Below are positions 23,003 through 35,324 of a stretch of DNA of 64,000 bases, piece after piece. Below the pieces are notes generated by a model. That model had not been told where the DNA came from. It worked only from the letters and a program-made list of their open reading frames with translations, and searched no databases. How positions within the stretch are numbered: the first letter of the stretch is position 1; each line of letters begins with the position of its first letter. Source of the stretch: Guillardia theta CCMP2712 (Eukaryota; Cryptophyceae; Pyrenomonadales; Geminigeraceae); assembly GCF_000315625.1 (NCBI RefSeq), contig NW_005434558.1:115859-179858 (forward strand), in the 5' to 3' direction. A program made the position numbers and the translations under genes.

Positions 23003-23264
23003 GGAAAACTAAATCGAGTCGTCAAGAGCTCTGGAATGCTGAGCTGCATCGTTGCAAAATAGACGTGTTGTTGTTTGGCTGACCGGTTGGCGATGGGCTA
23101 GGGGAGGGAAGGTCACAAGAAATCTAGTTCGATGTTTGAGCTTTAGACGATACCATTGACAGACTACAAGACGATCCCTCAACGATTCTACAGATTGGCG
23201 ACCTCGCAAACGATTCGAATCTGTGACTTTCTGTGATTTTGTGGATATCAAAGGTGTCAAAGCG

Positions 23265-25250
23265 ATGGAAGTTCAACACCAGCTGCATGGAGTTTCGCAG
23301 CGCCTCTATGTTCTGCCCATGTCGTCGATCCCTCGAACAGCAGACGATTTCAGATCTGAAAGAACGCCTCGTCCTACCTTGCCAAGAATCAGCACAAGCG
23401 ATACGGCAATGAGTTCCATGTTCAGAAACCACGAGGCAAAACTTAGAAGAAGATTCAGTGACAAGGAGTTTTTGATCCACGGAAATGCAATCTTGTCTCA
23501 GAATGCAACATCGCAGAAGCCGAGGAAAGTCAAGCCTGTGGAGATCGAATCTACTTGGAGTCAGCAAGTCAAATTTATCAACGAGAGAAGATCCAGGTTT
23601 GTGGAGAAAAAGCAGCCAGGTGTTTCAGAAAATATGACAGAATAAGATTTAACAAATGAGTGTCTTTTTGTTCTTAGATGTTGCTGATGAATACGGAAAT
23701 GCTTCAAGACAGATCAATGTATTTTCAATCCTTAACAAATCCGCCTTCTTCTTGATTACTTGACTCAAACTAGATCATTCTGAATGGAAAGCTATATGAT
23801 GGAGCAGGGGACGTTCTGAGAACAAGGTCGGAAGTTATAACATATTTGTTCTCTAGACGTGGTCACGATTTCGTTTTATTCAGAAAACTACAGCAGATTT
23901 CACCAGGGAAGAGCAAGCGATTATTCTCCATCACTCGTTCCAATGGCAAGAAAACAGGGGAGATGCAAGTTGCAGGGGTATCGTGCAAGCTTCCTGAGGT
24001 GAGAAAATGCATGCTACATGTTCCGGTCGATGACAAGTGTCATTACAGCACAGAGTTGAGCACACGTTTGTAACGAGCGAGGAATCTTTCAAGGCACTGA
24101 AGAGCTACATCCCCACCCTCGAAGACATAGTGAACAAGGAGCTAGACGACATGAGACTCGAAACTCGAGTGACCGGAAACTCCTCGCTTGTTCGCCAGAT
24201 GAAAACTCAGGCGCTCAAGTTTAGAAGGTGAGAGTCGATCACGAGAGCTGTCTGTTGGCGTGAGGCAACAAAACAGGTTCTTGGAAAGCGTGATTACATC
24301 TTCCGAGAGACTAGGAGAGGTGGCATTCCGTGAATGCTGGTTTGCGGAGCATGTGTCTGCAAAGACAAGGAGAAAGATTCTGAGCGATACGTGGAGCACG
24401 TTGACATCCAACGACTTTCGGATCGCAGAAGACTTCTTCCGAATGTTCGTTCCAGACCTTGCGGAGCTGAGCACTAAGTGAGGGGAGGCGAAGCTGCCGG
24501 GGCCGCCTGATTCGGTGACTGGCCCTGCCGCAGGGCTGAGGATGACGATGAGGAAAGCGGTGAACTGCTCGTCAAGATGTTCGAGACCTTGACAGGAAGG
24601 TAACTTGATCCTCCAGTCTCCTCCTGTGTTTATCCTGTGTTTGTTCAAATTTGCTGTTCAAGGCCGTTGCAAGCCCTGGAGGACGACGATGCGATTGTAT
24701 CTCAACACCCGGAGACTGCGAACAGATATGAGAGACTGAAAGAGCTCGACTCCGAGCTTGCTCAGGTCAGTGAAGGGCGCGAGTGCTGTGATTGAGCTCA
24801 CATCCCCGTGACTGGATTCCAGACATGTCTCCTGTGCCGAGCGATGATTGTTCCTCATTTCTTCTTGATCCTCTTGTCGTCTCATGGCAAGCAAATCTCA
24901 GTCTCCGTCAACTGCCCACAGGTAACACGAACGCCTCTCCGCCAGGGCGATCAGACGCCTTGCCTGAAGAGTTTTGTGAACAGAGCGAGCACCAGAAGCT
25001 TTGGGTCAAGACTTGCTTGTTGATCAAAGTTCAGGTGCGGCATCACGTGTTGTGTGCATGTTTGCATGTTTGCATGTTTGCATGTGCTGCTGATGATGTT
25101 GGAGTCTCGATTCGACATGAAACTCGATGTCGTTGACTTGCGATGCTCCAGCAAGTGCTCGAGTCCTTGCTCAACTGTCTTCCCCGTCGCATCGTCAACT
25201 CGTCTTGTCCTGTAGTCCCATGTGGGATCCCTAGAACGGCGATCGGCTGA
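23265..25250 (+). CDS. Multi-exon protein of unknown function
   Basis: Exons with matching phases: 23265-23619, 23678-23718, 23774-about 23998, about 24050-24227, 24277-24477, then exons near 24535-24600, 24662-24766, 24830-25035 and a last one ending at the TGA 25248-25250. The first exon is basic and Ser-rich. The next part reads RQINIILNGKLYDGAG and KRLFSITRSNGKKTGEM, which weakly resembles a doublecortin-type fold (NG ... LF...NG). A helical, charged part follows (SEESFKALKSYIPTLEDIV, RFLESVITSSERLGEVAF) and an acidic EDDDEESGE stretch. I do not recognise a family. The two last exon joins are uncertain. Confidence 0.55.
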
Positions 25251-25734
25251 CCCGACCCAGAAGTGTTACGGGGAGGCAGCGAATATAAAGTAAATTTAAA
25301 GTTAATAAATGCCGTTTGTGTCTTCCACCTCGGATCTATCTTTTATCTGAGGCGGGTTTCTCAAAGTGATCGCATTGAAGTTTCATCACCCCTGTCAAGA
25401 TGACCCTACCTGGGCTGTAGCACTATTGCAAGCCTTCTCCAAACACCGGTACTCTTACCACCCCTACCCCTGCAAGAGTATATGCTCCCTCTCGTGGCCG
25501 CCGCGACATAGCATTCAACCCGCCTCTCCTCCTCCTCCTCCTCCTCCTCCCCTTCCCACGTCAGACATCTCGTCCCTTCTTCTCTCCTCCTCCTCCTGAT
25601 CAACCCATCTATCTGCAGTGCCCATCTCGCTCCTGGGTGCAGGGGAGATCAAGCCACCCGAAGCAACGGTTGTGACGCTCGCCTGAAACCCGCAAGCAGC
25701 AGCCACAGGCACTTCATCCTCATCTTCTCTTAGG
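25251..25734. other. Intergenic, pyrimidine-rich
   Basis: AT-rich up to about 25330, then CT-rich with a TCC repeat at 25526-25550. It serves as the 5' flank of the SPC3 gene; a CTTCTCTTAG acceptor-like run directly precedes the start codon. Confidence 0.45.
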
Positions 25735-26755
25735 ATGCACTCTTGGACTTTCCGACTCAACGCTCTGTTCACCTTCACCGTGACAGTTCTTGCCTTTCTG
25801 TCTGCCCTGAACGCGCTCTCGGTACGAACCTGCCGAACTCTTCGATCTTCAAGTCGTGATGCCCTGTGAGACTCATGGTATGTTGTCAGGTTGCCTTCTA
25901 CAAGCCTGTTCCCGTCGCAACCATTGAAAATGTCAAGTTGAATCGCCTTCCTGGCTCAGGGTAAGGCTTCTCTATCGCTCCTCTTCCTCCAATCCTCTGC
26001 CATTGACCCGGCAAAACAGTCCCAAGAGGCCGAATGCAGAAGCTCGAGTCATGTTCGACATGAGTGCAGATCTGCGATCCCTTTTCACGTGGAACACAAA
26101 GCTAGTCTTCCTCTACGTCACTGCCGAATACAGCACGGAGCTGAATCGCCTGAACCAAGTTGTCATCTGGGATTATGTGATTGAGAACGTCAAGGTGGGA
26201 GGGTCGTCTAGCTTCCAGCAAGTCTCCTTCTCACCCTTGGCGTTCAGGACGCTCAGCTGACTGTCGGAAAGTCACAAACTCTGCTGTTGCCCCGGCATCA
26301 CAACGAGTATCCTCTAGTTGATCAGGTGCGATTTGTTAATTGGTGGCGTTTTTCTTTCATCAATTTTCTTTTCCCGGTTTCCCGGTGAATTGTTGACCAA
26401 TATTTCTTGCATGGATTCGTGCCTAAGTCTAGCATGCTGTAGATATTCTCTCCTCTCCTCTGTTGATCGTGTTGCTGTTTCTTTTCGTGTCATGTACTCT
26501 TTGCAAGCCCGCCTGCTTCTTCCGCTCATCATCACGCTGACATCTGGAGCAGGGTCGAGGCATCCGAAGCTCTGCGGACAACGTCACTTTGTACCTCAAC
26601 TGGTCGGATCTTCTTGTGCCTCAGGAAGGGAAGGGAAGTGACGGGCGAGCAGGTGTACCATGCCGGTTGTGGGCTTCATCTCTCGTCAGAGGGAGGGAAA
26701 GACGGAGTTCAAGTTCCCCGAGACGTGGGAGAAACTTGCTGCTGCTTCCAAGTGA
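25735..26755 (+). CDS. SPC3: Signal peptidase complex subunit 3 (SPC3/SPCS3)
   Basis: Subunit of the ER signal peptidase, needed for cleavage of secretory signal peptides; in this alga the same complex also processes the first part of plastid-targeting presequences. Six exons: 25735-25821, 25890-25960, 26020-26194, 26248-26325, 26553-26602, 26653-26755; 564 bases, 187 residues, close to the usual 180. Seen: the family start MHSWTFRLNALFTFTVTVLAFLSAL with its single membrane helix, then RVMFDMSADLRSLFTWNTKLVFLY, TAEYSTELNRLNQVVIWD, DNVTLYLNW, and FKFPETWE near the C-terminus. The fourth intron (26326-26552) is unusually long for this window at 227 bases. Confidence 0.95.
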
Positions 26756-27075
26756 TGTGGTGGGTGATGCAAGGAAGAATAAACTACAGCCTGATGATCA
26801 CAAGCTTCGGAATCATCAATGGTCTTTCTTCTTTCATTTGTCGAGCAAACTGCTCTCTTTGTCCAAAGGTTGTAACTGGTTACCATTCAACGATTGCTTA
26901 GTTTGTTCGCGGCACAGTCTGTTTGAACCCGTGATGAAAGACACGAAATATGGGACATTAGCACTTGAATGTTGATGTATTGCAATCACTGGGGTATGGA
27001 CACAGTAGTTGAAGTTATGTTGACAAGATATTGGCCGTCTCATGAGGACGACATGTAAAGTTGAGCAGAGAAGAA
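26756..27075. other. Intergenic between convergent genes
   Basis: Ordinary sequence between the 3' ends of SPC3 and PGRL1. No further feature seen. Confidence 0.5.
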
Positions 27076-28161
27076 TCACTGCAAGCTTGACTCGCAGACC
27101 ATCTTCTGCTTGTTGGCGACGAGATTGCAAGCGCAGGCCTTGTTGACGCATTGAGTTTCGACCTGTTAACTTGAGTCAGAACCATCACCAGTGCAAGGGT
27201 CGAACAGCAACAAGAGCAAAGACAACGACTCCCAACACGTTCAAGACAGGGGAGAGGAAAGACTGAGACGCATCTCTAAACTCACCACGTCCTCCGTCTT
27301 GCCGCTGACAAAGAGGATGTCACCGAAGTAGATGTTCTGGTAGGTCTGGCAGCGTGGGCACTGGACGGAGGTCACGAATGGCTTCTGGAAGAGGAGGAAG
27401 TTTGTGATGGCCCAGGTGAAGCCCGCGATGAAGGGAGAGTTGATGACCAGAGAGGTGAGGGGGTTGGGCGATCCTCCTTGCAGGGTGGTGAACCAGTAGG
27501 CGAGCTCCGACCACACGATGGTGACGACAATGAGGGCAGGGAAGTAGAGCACCGCGTTCTTGGTGGTGTCGGGGATGAGATCGGACTTGCACGTCTGTCC
27601 ATCTACCTTGCAGGTCGGGACCTCGTGGATCACAGCACGGCTGTTCTGCTGCTTCAGCTTCCTTCGCAGCGAGTCGAACTCTTCGTCAGACATGATGGGC
27701 TTCCCCTCCTGGTATCGGTTCGCCGCGACCATGAATTTGACCTCCTCACGGCTCATCAGCCCCACGTAGCTTCCCTCGAAGGCCAAGTCTGACTTGAGCT
27801 TGTCGTACTCGGCATCTGAGAGGATCGACTTGCCGTCATTGTGGAAGGCGCTGGTGGCGTCGAGGTAGAGCTTCTCCTTGGCAGCGAGGGTCAGCTTGAC
27901 AGGATTTCCCTCCTTGTCCACTCCGAAGAACTCGCTCTCTCCCCCGAGCTCCTTCACCATGATATTGGAAGCGTCACTCCCGCTCTCCTGCATCCTCAGT
28001 GACAGCGAGGCCTTGGGCCTGGAAGCCCTGAGTGCTCTGGACAAGGGCTGTACCGCTGCCCTTCCACCCATACGGGAGGGGAGGACAGAGGAGGGAGAGA
28101 AAGCGGAAGAGGAGGAAATGCCGGCAAGGGCAACAACTCCAGCTGCAACTTTGGCGTACAT
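27076..28161 (-). CDS. PGRL1: PGR5-like protein 1 (PGRL1), plastid-targeted
   Basis: Thylakoid membrane protein of PGR5-dependent cyclic electron flow around photosystem I. Exons 28161-27286 and 27162-27076; 320 residues. The start at 28161 gives a signal peptide ending SSSSAF followed by SPSS, the bipartite presequence with a Phe at the signal cleavage site expected for complex red plastids. The mature part has two repeats of the PGRL1 type (SILSDAEYDKLKSDLAFEG and KPIMSDEEFDSLRRKLKQQ), two membrane helices (about residues 205-260), the redox-type CPRC and a Cys-rich end CVNKACACN in the second exon. The frame continues upstream of 28161 to 28284, which would add a non-signal leader; I prefer the shorter start. 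Confidence 0.9.
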
Positions 28162-28241
28162 CTTCAAACGGTTGGAAAGTGTAGAAGTACCAGCGCCTGG
28201 CACACGAACCGTCACAAAAATGTTACGCGACTTGTTGGAGC

Positions 28242-28565
28242 ATGAATGTGAAACTGGAAGTAAGAGTTGTGGTTGCTCCGCCATCACACAATCAGATGAA
28301 AAAACAGATACGAGTGCAAGACACGCTCACTGCTGAAGAGAACAAATCGTGCTCGATCGACATTTCACCCACTTTTACAGCTGCCCGGGTAGAGGCACAC
28401 GAGGGTTGTGAACACATCGAGACATCAGAACAATATCAGAAAGCAAAGAAACGAATGAGAACAGAACCGAACAAAACCAGATTGACCATGACCAATGTTC
28501 CAACACTTGATCTCAATGCTGTCGTAGATCAAGTATTTGATGGGTTGAGTGAGACATCAAGATGA
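28242..28565 (+). CDS. Small hypothetical protein, divergent from PGRL1
   Basis: A 107-residue ATG-started frame, charged, with KKRMRTEPNKTR and no recognised domain. It starts 80 bases from the PGRL1 start in the opposite direction. Codon use is plausible but no splice sites or homology support it. Confidence 0.3.
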   Translation: MNVKLEVRVVVAPPSHNQMKKQIRVQDTLTAEENKSCSIDISPTFTAARVEAHEGCEHIETSEQYQKAKKRMRTEPNKTRLTMTNVPTLDLNAVVDQVFDGLSETSR

Positions 28566-29835
28566 AAGTGGCAGGTAAAGACAAGGTTCAAGCAAGACAT
28601 TGATGTACTCAAGCACTTGAGCTGATGGCAAAGAGAATAATAAGTTGCTGTCAGAGGTCTATCCTGGTTGGTTTCAAACAAAAAGACAGAGGATCTGGAC
28701 CAAGGACCAATGTCCCTAGGATCATTCCAGAGAACATATCCTTCCATCACTGGTTTTCACTCTAGGTGAGGGTAGACTATATTCTCGATACTGGCAACCC
28801 TGTCTAACTAAGAATGTTATCAGCACGATCTCCCTCCTCTTCCTCCTCTCGCTCCCCCCCCGCCCCAGCTTCCATGTTCTTTCGTCATTCGGCATAGACC
28901 CAGCGCACCACGCAACGACCCCCTTGGATAATAACCCCCACATACATACCCAATACCTACCTCCCTTTCGTTCGAACGATTCAATATAAAAATATTTTAT
29001 ATTTGAAATATATTTCTCAGATATTGAAACTTACTCGAAAGAAATCGTACAAAGCTCACAATAGGCGAGCCTACAAGATCTTGATTAATACTACCACCCC
29101 ACCCCACCCCACCCATCAGCACCCACCCTTTGAAAAGCTGTGCACCCCGAAGGATGGAAGGAATGATGAGACTATCAAAATTATTTCAGTTAATAATTGT
29201 CAGTATAGCGGGTACTACCCCACCCCCATTTATGCTTTCGTCTTCATTGTAACTACCCCGTAAAATCTGCTGCGCCTGTGTCTTTACAGGACCTTTATAT
29301 GTGGCGGGCCCAATCAGCCGCCGGCCGCCGGGTAGCGATGATCGCGGCATCCGATCTGATCGGATGCCGGCATGCCGCAGTGCGGCCGGAGACGCCCGGC
29401 CGGTACCGTCGGCGGCCGCCCGCGGCCGCCGGGGCCGGGCCCGGAGGGCCATCCGGTCCTGATCATCCGCCGGACGGCCCCGGACTGACGCGGCCGTCGG
29501 CGGCCCGGATCATCGGATGGGGCCTCAGCCTTCAAGTTCGGGCCTCCGACGGACTCGGGTCGGGCCGGCCCGGCGGGCGGGCCGCCACCGTCCGTCCGGG
29601 AGTCAAAGTGTGGCGCGGCACCGTGACTGGTCGCGTGACCAGGGCGGGGCGGCCCGGCCGGGCGCCGGGCACTCCGAGTCGGTCCGAGGCTCAGCGGGAC
29701 TCCCGCCCGGCCGGCCCCCGGTGCCGTCAGCCCCGGGCCGGCGGCCCCACGGACCGGCGCCGCCGGCGTACGGGCCGTAACCGTTCAACGGCCGCCTCCT
29801 GGCAAGCTGCTGCAGTTGGATTGCAATCAGGGAAT
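28566..29835. other. Intergenic: C-rich tract, AT-rich stretch, GC-rich island
   Basis: Bases 28840-28970 are C-rich, 28980-29090 AT-rich, 29090-29235 carry ACTACCACCCCACCCC repeats, and 29290-29790 form an extreme GC island of GGCC/CCGG words. Long open frames in the island are a composition effect. The island ends just before the start of the next gene and may act as its promoter region. Confidence 0.5.
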
Positions 29836-32018
29836 ATGAACGGAACAAGAAATACGATATATCCTTTAGATGATTCACCCGACGCTTCGCACACTGCTGA
29901 GAACAGAAGACCTATAACCGAGCTCTGTAAAGACCAGGGTATTCCTGGAGCGCCCATTGCCCTTCCGCCCCTCAACTCAGGTAACAACACGCTAAACATG
30001 TCTGTTCTCGTCCTGTTTCGTCCTGACTTTAACTTGCTTCAGGAGGACAGCAAGACATTGCTGATCTATCGAACTTCGTCTCTTCAACCTTGAACCGTTA
30101 CAACCTGATGACATCCGCATGCATCAGTGCTTTGGCAAGAACGGAGTTGTCGTTGGAGGACTGCATGCAGAGGGAAGTGTTTCACCTCAAGAGCACCCCT
30201 TCCGACAGCATCTTCTTCACAGCGAAACCCTTCTCCAGCGGGTTGTCGAAGGCACCGTTGAGAGCCTACATCTTCCTGTGCACTTTATCGTTCGCTATCT
30301 CTGCCATCATGCTGTGTCAAGGCGTTGTCTATCCGCTTGTAGGATACGAAGGCCAGTCGTTCAACTGTAGCAGGCCCCGGTTCTGGAGGAGAATGGCATC
30401 CGACGAGTTTCAACTGGAGGTGGAGAGTTTTGGGATTGCATGGGGAGATGGGCCACGGCTGTACGAGAAGAGTACAACTTTACACAGCTTCACGACTGCT
30501 AGCACCTCCTTCAGCGTTGAAACCTACGGAGAACCTATGAAATTCAATGGGATTTATTTTATTCTGAAGGAGCCATTTCAAGGCGAACCATACATTTGGT
30601 CTGAATTTACACTGCACTACACAAGGGACAACATCACATTCACAAAGCAGAGTTGGCGAGGATGGATTGATATCATTGACAGCGCGCGCAGGATTGCACT
30701 TTTCCGGTGGGGCCCGGTAACAACAGTCAACATGGATTTTTTCTTGTGGATTTTTTGCTATACGATTGTTGCAATACTGTTTACATTTTCCATCGTCTTC
30801 ATTCTGATCCAAAAGGAGCATTACGTAAAGCCTTTAGTGTTAGCCGGCATCGTCGTACTTATGATCATATCAATATGCGATGTTCCTGTCAGGGCAACCA
30901 CATGGCATATGGAGAACAATGTGGACGACATCGTATCAATTGTCCTGCAAGGGCTGATGGGCGCATTGCTTTTCATTCTTTTTCTTGCAATCTGGGCAGA
31001 AAAGAATCTACTATTGAGTATCATGCTCTATGGCTGCTGTAATATTGCGTCGAGTGCGGCAACGTATAAAGGGAAAGGAAGTTTTGACGTTCTCGCACTT
31101 TTGGGGTATGGCATCCTCCCCTGCTGTTTTGTGTTATATAATGTAATCAGAATGAGGCTTCTGACTACTTCAGCTCATCGGCTCATGAATGAAGACCTGG
31201 TCAAATACAATGACGTTTTCCTCTCGATGATAGAAGGATCAAGCTCATCAGATTTAACTGATCTAGAGAACACTTCAATCAAGATTCACCAAGAAATCTC
31301 AACTACTTCCAAGCAAGCTAGGCAAATGTTGAATGTCAAAAATGTTCACGAAGTAGCGAAGCAATTGAAATTGCCTAATGCCAAAGCTGTCGAAGGACGT
31401 TTGAAATCATTTCTATCTCAGCAGCTCAGGCTTGGAAGCAAAAATGGAGAAGAGTTTGTACCACTGACCAACTTGGATTTTTTGTATACGCAGGCTTGCA
31501 TGGTGTATCCGCTGATGAGAGAGGTGGTATTGGGGTGGGCAAAGGCTTCAGGGGGGGCTCTTAGCCATGGTGCACATGAAATCGAGGACTTGGAAGAGCA
31601 CATGTCAAATTCTAGCGAGCATCTTCTCGCACAAAGACTCAAAGCTCCGAGCAGAGCCATCGAGAAGGTGATACGTTGCTACGGAGGAGACGCCTCCTTT
31701 CTTTTGGACATCTGCAGAGAGTCGATTGTGTTCAGCGACACGGCAAGCCTTGTCAAGTGCCTGCAGATCATTCATGCAGATAGCAACGTCCGTATCTGCC
31801 GTATCAAGAATCGATACTCTAGCAGCTTCAATGCGTACGAGACTGGAGGATACCGAGACGTGGCCTTGAACCTGCAGCTCAAGACAGGGGACGCTGAGCT
31901 TCTGGGGGTCGATCATCATACTTTCGAGCTGCTTCTGATCCATGAGCATTTCTATGCAATCAAGGACAAAGACGGGCATGAGCGATATGTGCGATGGAGG
32001 AATATGAGGGGGCGATGA
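29836..32018 (+). CDS. Polytopic membrane protein with RelA/SpoT-like C-terminal domain
   Basis: Two exons, 29836-29980 and 30043-32018; 706 residues. Layout: a cytosolic-looking N-terminus, one helix (AYIFLCTLSFAISAIMLCQG), a loop of about 130 residues with FNCS and DNITFT glycosylation sites, then five more helices between about residues 270 and 430 (for example FFLWIFCYTIVAILFTFSIV). The soluble tail has SRAIEKVIRCYGGDASFLLDICRESIVF, VRICRIKNRY and GGYRDVALNLQ, then an HEHFYAIKDKDGHERYVRW end. This order of a riKNR box followed by GYRDvaLN resembles the RelA/SpoT-like nucleotidyltransferase fold found in protist proteins, but the GYRSxH His is absent. The family call is inference. A 1976-base uninterrupted exon is exceptional among its intron-rich neighbours. 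Confidence 0.7.
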
Positions 32019-34567
32019 CAGTAAAATGATTGAATCACTCAAGGCTTCTGACTTCAATGACAAATCATGCCGGCCACCCGGACGGAGCCTCGGAGGCTAC
32101 ACTGAAGTAGTACCGTAGTACCACCGTCGCCAGTGGGCCGCGCCCCGGGCCCCCGGGGGGCGGGGGGCGCACAGGCTCACACTGAGCCGCCGCCGCGCTG
32201 TGACTCTGCCACGGGGCCTGCTACTCGGCCCGGATCCGAGACGCCGTGGCCGGGCCATGGGCCGGGCGTACGGTCACGCTCGGAGTGTGACTCTGTCACG
32301 GTCGGACTGGGCCGACAGTACCGTACTGAGCCTCGGAGTACCGTGACCGCCGGTGCCCGGCCGTCCGTCTGCCACCGACTCACCCCGGCCGGCGGTGTGG
32401 CCGCCGGGGGCGGCCGGTCAGTGGCGTGGGTCGCAGCGGCCGGGGGGCCACGCGGCCGGCCCCGGCCGGGCGGCCGGGCCGGGCCGCCGGGGGCGGCGGC
32501 CACCGTACTAGGCTATGATGCATGGCAGTGTGCGGCCCTGGCGGGCCCGGCTGCCACCCGGTCGGACTCGGACTCGCGCCGCCGGTGCCTGAGTGCAAGT
32601 TCACATCCGATTTTACTCAGAATTTTACTTAACTACGCCGGTAACTTAAAGGCCCGCGCGCCGCCGGGCGTTCAGGGCGGGCCGCCCTAGTACGTGCGAG
32701 GACAATCCGATCTCAGTGGAGACTCAGTCCCGGATCGAGGCCCCTGACTCGGACCCGGGAGGCTTGACGGGGCCGCCCGGCGGCCGCCGTGCCGGCCGGC
32801 GGCGCTGACCGTGACTCACGGTCCGATCGCGCGGCACTGCCGGGCCAAACGGCCGGGCGAGAACTTCGCTGGCAGCGCGCTGGACCATTCCCCCGCGCCA
32901 TCTTATGCAGTGCCAGCAATAGTAACTGAGTCTATTGTGACTACCAGGCCGTCACGGTGGAGGGCCGACACGGTGGGTCGGAGCCGGGCGGGCCGGGCCG
33001 ACCGACCGACCGGCGTACTCGGGCCGTACCGTACGCCGGTAGCCCGGTTTATGATTGTCTTCGCACTGATTTTTAACTTAACTTTGAGTAAAAGGATTTT
33101 TAACTTTATGAGTGACGAAGAAGGTAGGTGACAGCGGAACTTGAAGTTCCGGCCCACAGTCAGAAAACCCAATTGGATGTTAAAAATACACCCAAAGGAT
33201 AGGGTCAGAGTGAGAATCAATGACAATATCCTCCATATCGCTCCTTTTCGTTCAGTCGATCATGTACACATAGGGTCACAGCCGGTACGGTGGGGGGTAG
33301 TACACCAGAATGGGGAGGTGGGTAGTGACAACTCAAGGGGGCGGGGTACACTGGGTAAGGACATAAGGGACAGATATGAAACACGTGTGGGTACGACGGG
33401 CCTATGCCAGTCAAATAGGAAGATGGGGGTACTCCAAATTTAAGGGTGGGTCCTTGAGGTGTTCATGGGGGTACGGGTACGATCGGGCGAGGCCGGTAAC
33501 GTGGGGATACACGTGGAGGAGGTGTGTGTTGCAGCGGACAGGAAATGACCGGGTTCAAGGAGCGGGGCTGATGGGAGAGGTGGGGGTACGTCTAGACAAA
33601 AGCTTCACGAGAGCTAAAGCTAGGGAGGGTCAAAAGGATTGTTGTGTGGCTTATACGGGTGGTATGAAGGGGTTCAAAGGGGGTCCTTGGCCTTGATATG
33701 TTTATGGGATAGTTCCTAGAGAAGGGGTGGGTAGTACAAAGGTAGCTGGGGACGGTAGGGTACTTCATCGGAAAACTCGGTTCGTCTCTTCTGGGATAGG
33801 AGGCTGGAGCAGGGTGGGTAGGACATATCCAAAGGATATGGAGGCGATTCTGAGAGGGAATAGAGGGGTCCTTGAAGGGTCTAGACACCGGGTAGAAAAT
33901 ACTTCCATTGATGGGTAAGGGTACAAAACAATTAGGTAAGGGTGGGTGGGTGTAAATTTGACCAAGACGTCGAGGAAGCGATGGCGAGTTGAAAGGCGGG
34001 AAAGATGGCAGAAAGAGCGAGTTAGACGAGAAGAATTCAAGCTCGAGGAAATGATGAAGGAGATGAAAATGCTTGCAGGACTATGTTGATCATGATTGAA
34101 TAACTAGGATGGCTATGTTTATGGTCACGATTACGACGATGATGGTGATGGTGATCTCACCTTCGAAGCGAATGAAGGAATTTGATGTTGCCGGTTTTGG
34201 AACTAGGCTATGTCCAAAGATTGTATTAGAGCAAGAATCAAAATTTTTTATACCATCCTCTTCTTTTTTGTAATTCCTTTTGTACATGATAAATTTTTCA
34301 CTGTTGTTGTGCGATGCAAGTCTCCTTGCACCAAAGTTGTTGATATTCGTTGGTTCCCCCCTCAAAGCTGTTTTGTTCTTTCCTCAAGCAACTCTTCAAA
34401 CTTCGTTCTTCTCATGGCAGTTTAGGATCTACTACACTTGAATATATGCATTGTTTTTTCGTTCACATGAAACTTTTACTGTGCTTTTCATCAAATTTCT
34501 GATCATCCGTGTCTACAGGAAAACGACAACCACATTAAGCTTATATTGAAAAATCTGAGAAAGCTCA
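32019..34567. other. Large intergenic region: GC island followed by G-rich tract
   Basis: Bases 32070-33060 are a GC island of GGCC, CCGG, GTACCG and TGACTC words. Bases 33285-33960 are G-rich with many GGGGTAC, GGGTAGTAC and GGGTGGGTA words, with strong G-quadruplex potential on the plus strand. Bases 34100-34560 are AT-rich. No gene is supported. Confidence 0.5.
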
Positions 34568-34885
34568 ATGCCTGACCTTAAGGGCAAACCAAAGAACGAA
34601 TTGGAAGAACTAAACAAGTTGTACGCGGAAGCAAAAGCGAGTGGGCGGGTAGTGGAGATCTCGAACAATCAATCTTTCAAGGTGGCTGGTGGCTCGACCG
34701 CGAGCAGCACCTCATCGAACGAACGTACTTCAGAAGAGAGGAACAGATCGCCGAGGGGGAATCAGCGCAAGGTCGGCTGCTTTTACTCTTTCTTTGGTTG
34801 TCATCGGGGTCGTGTGGAGGACGAGGATAAGGTTGACTCGCGATATTCTCATACCTCATACGAGAAGGCCAGGCATTCAAGATAA
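34568..34885 (+). CDS. Small hypothetical protein, probably more exons
   Basis: Starts MPDLKGKPKNELEELNKLY with a helical, charged N-terminus, then a Ser/Thr/Asn/Arg-rich part. A good donor (AAG followed by GTCGGC) near 34770 suggests that the frame to 34885 is partly intron. Downstream, a hydrophobic HLAHVIEFALSIFSRLFLPLPL frame at about 35000-35070 could be a tail anchor, but I could not prove the joins. No family recognised. Confidence 0.4.
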   Translation: MPDLKGKPKNELEELNKLYAEAKASGRVVEISNNQSFKVAGGSTASSTSSNERTSEERNRSPRGNQRKVGCFYSFFGCHRGRVEDEDKVDSRYSHTSYEKARHSR

Positions 34886-35324
34886 CACAGGGGCTGCCAG
34901 GAATGGGGGGGGGATTGCTGATAAACCATAGGATGAGAAAGTAAGGACTGGAACTCTTGGGTGCGCGTTTACATCCAAGCATCTTTTACATTCAAGCATC
35001 TCGCACACGTGATAGAGTTTGCACTCAGTATCTTCTCAAGACTTTTCCTGCCGTTGCCCCTTACTTAGCTCATCTTTCTCTGTTCCACGGGCTCGCGAGT
35101 GCGCTAAGGTCCTTTTTCTTTCTATCAAGCAGGTCAGAACAAGGAGGTGAAGAATTGTATCATTTGCCTTGGTGGCTCTTGAATCATCGATTTATCTTGC
35201 ACGTGTTTGAGCTGTACAAGATATCAAAAGGAATTCCATATATCACAGGCAGGTGGAAGAAAACCTGGCTCCGAAGAATATGAATCTCGTTGCTAAGTTG
35301 GCGTTTCGTTTCTTCCATAGTCTA

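Noticed and set aside
29278-30093. 271-codon plus-strand frame over the GC island
   Set aside because: Most of it is an Arg/Pro/Gly-rich product of the GC island; only its last part matches the first exon and intron of the membrane-protein gene.
32133-32690. 185-codon frame in the GC island
   Set aside because: Composition-driven Arg/Pro/Gly/Ala string, no splice or domain support.
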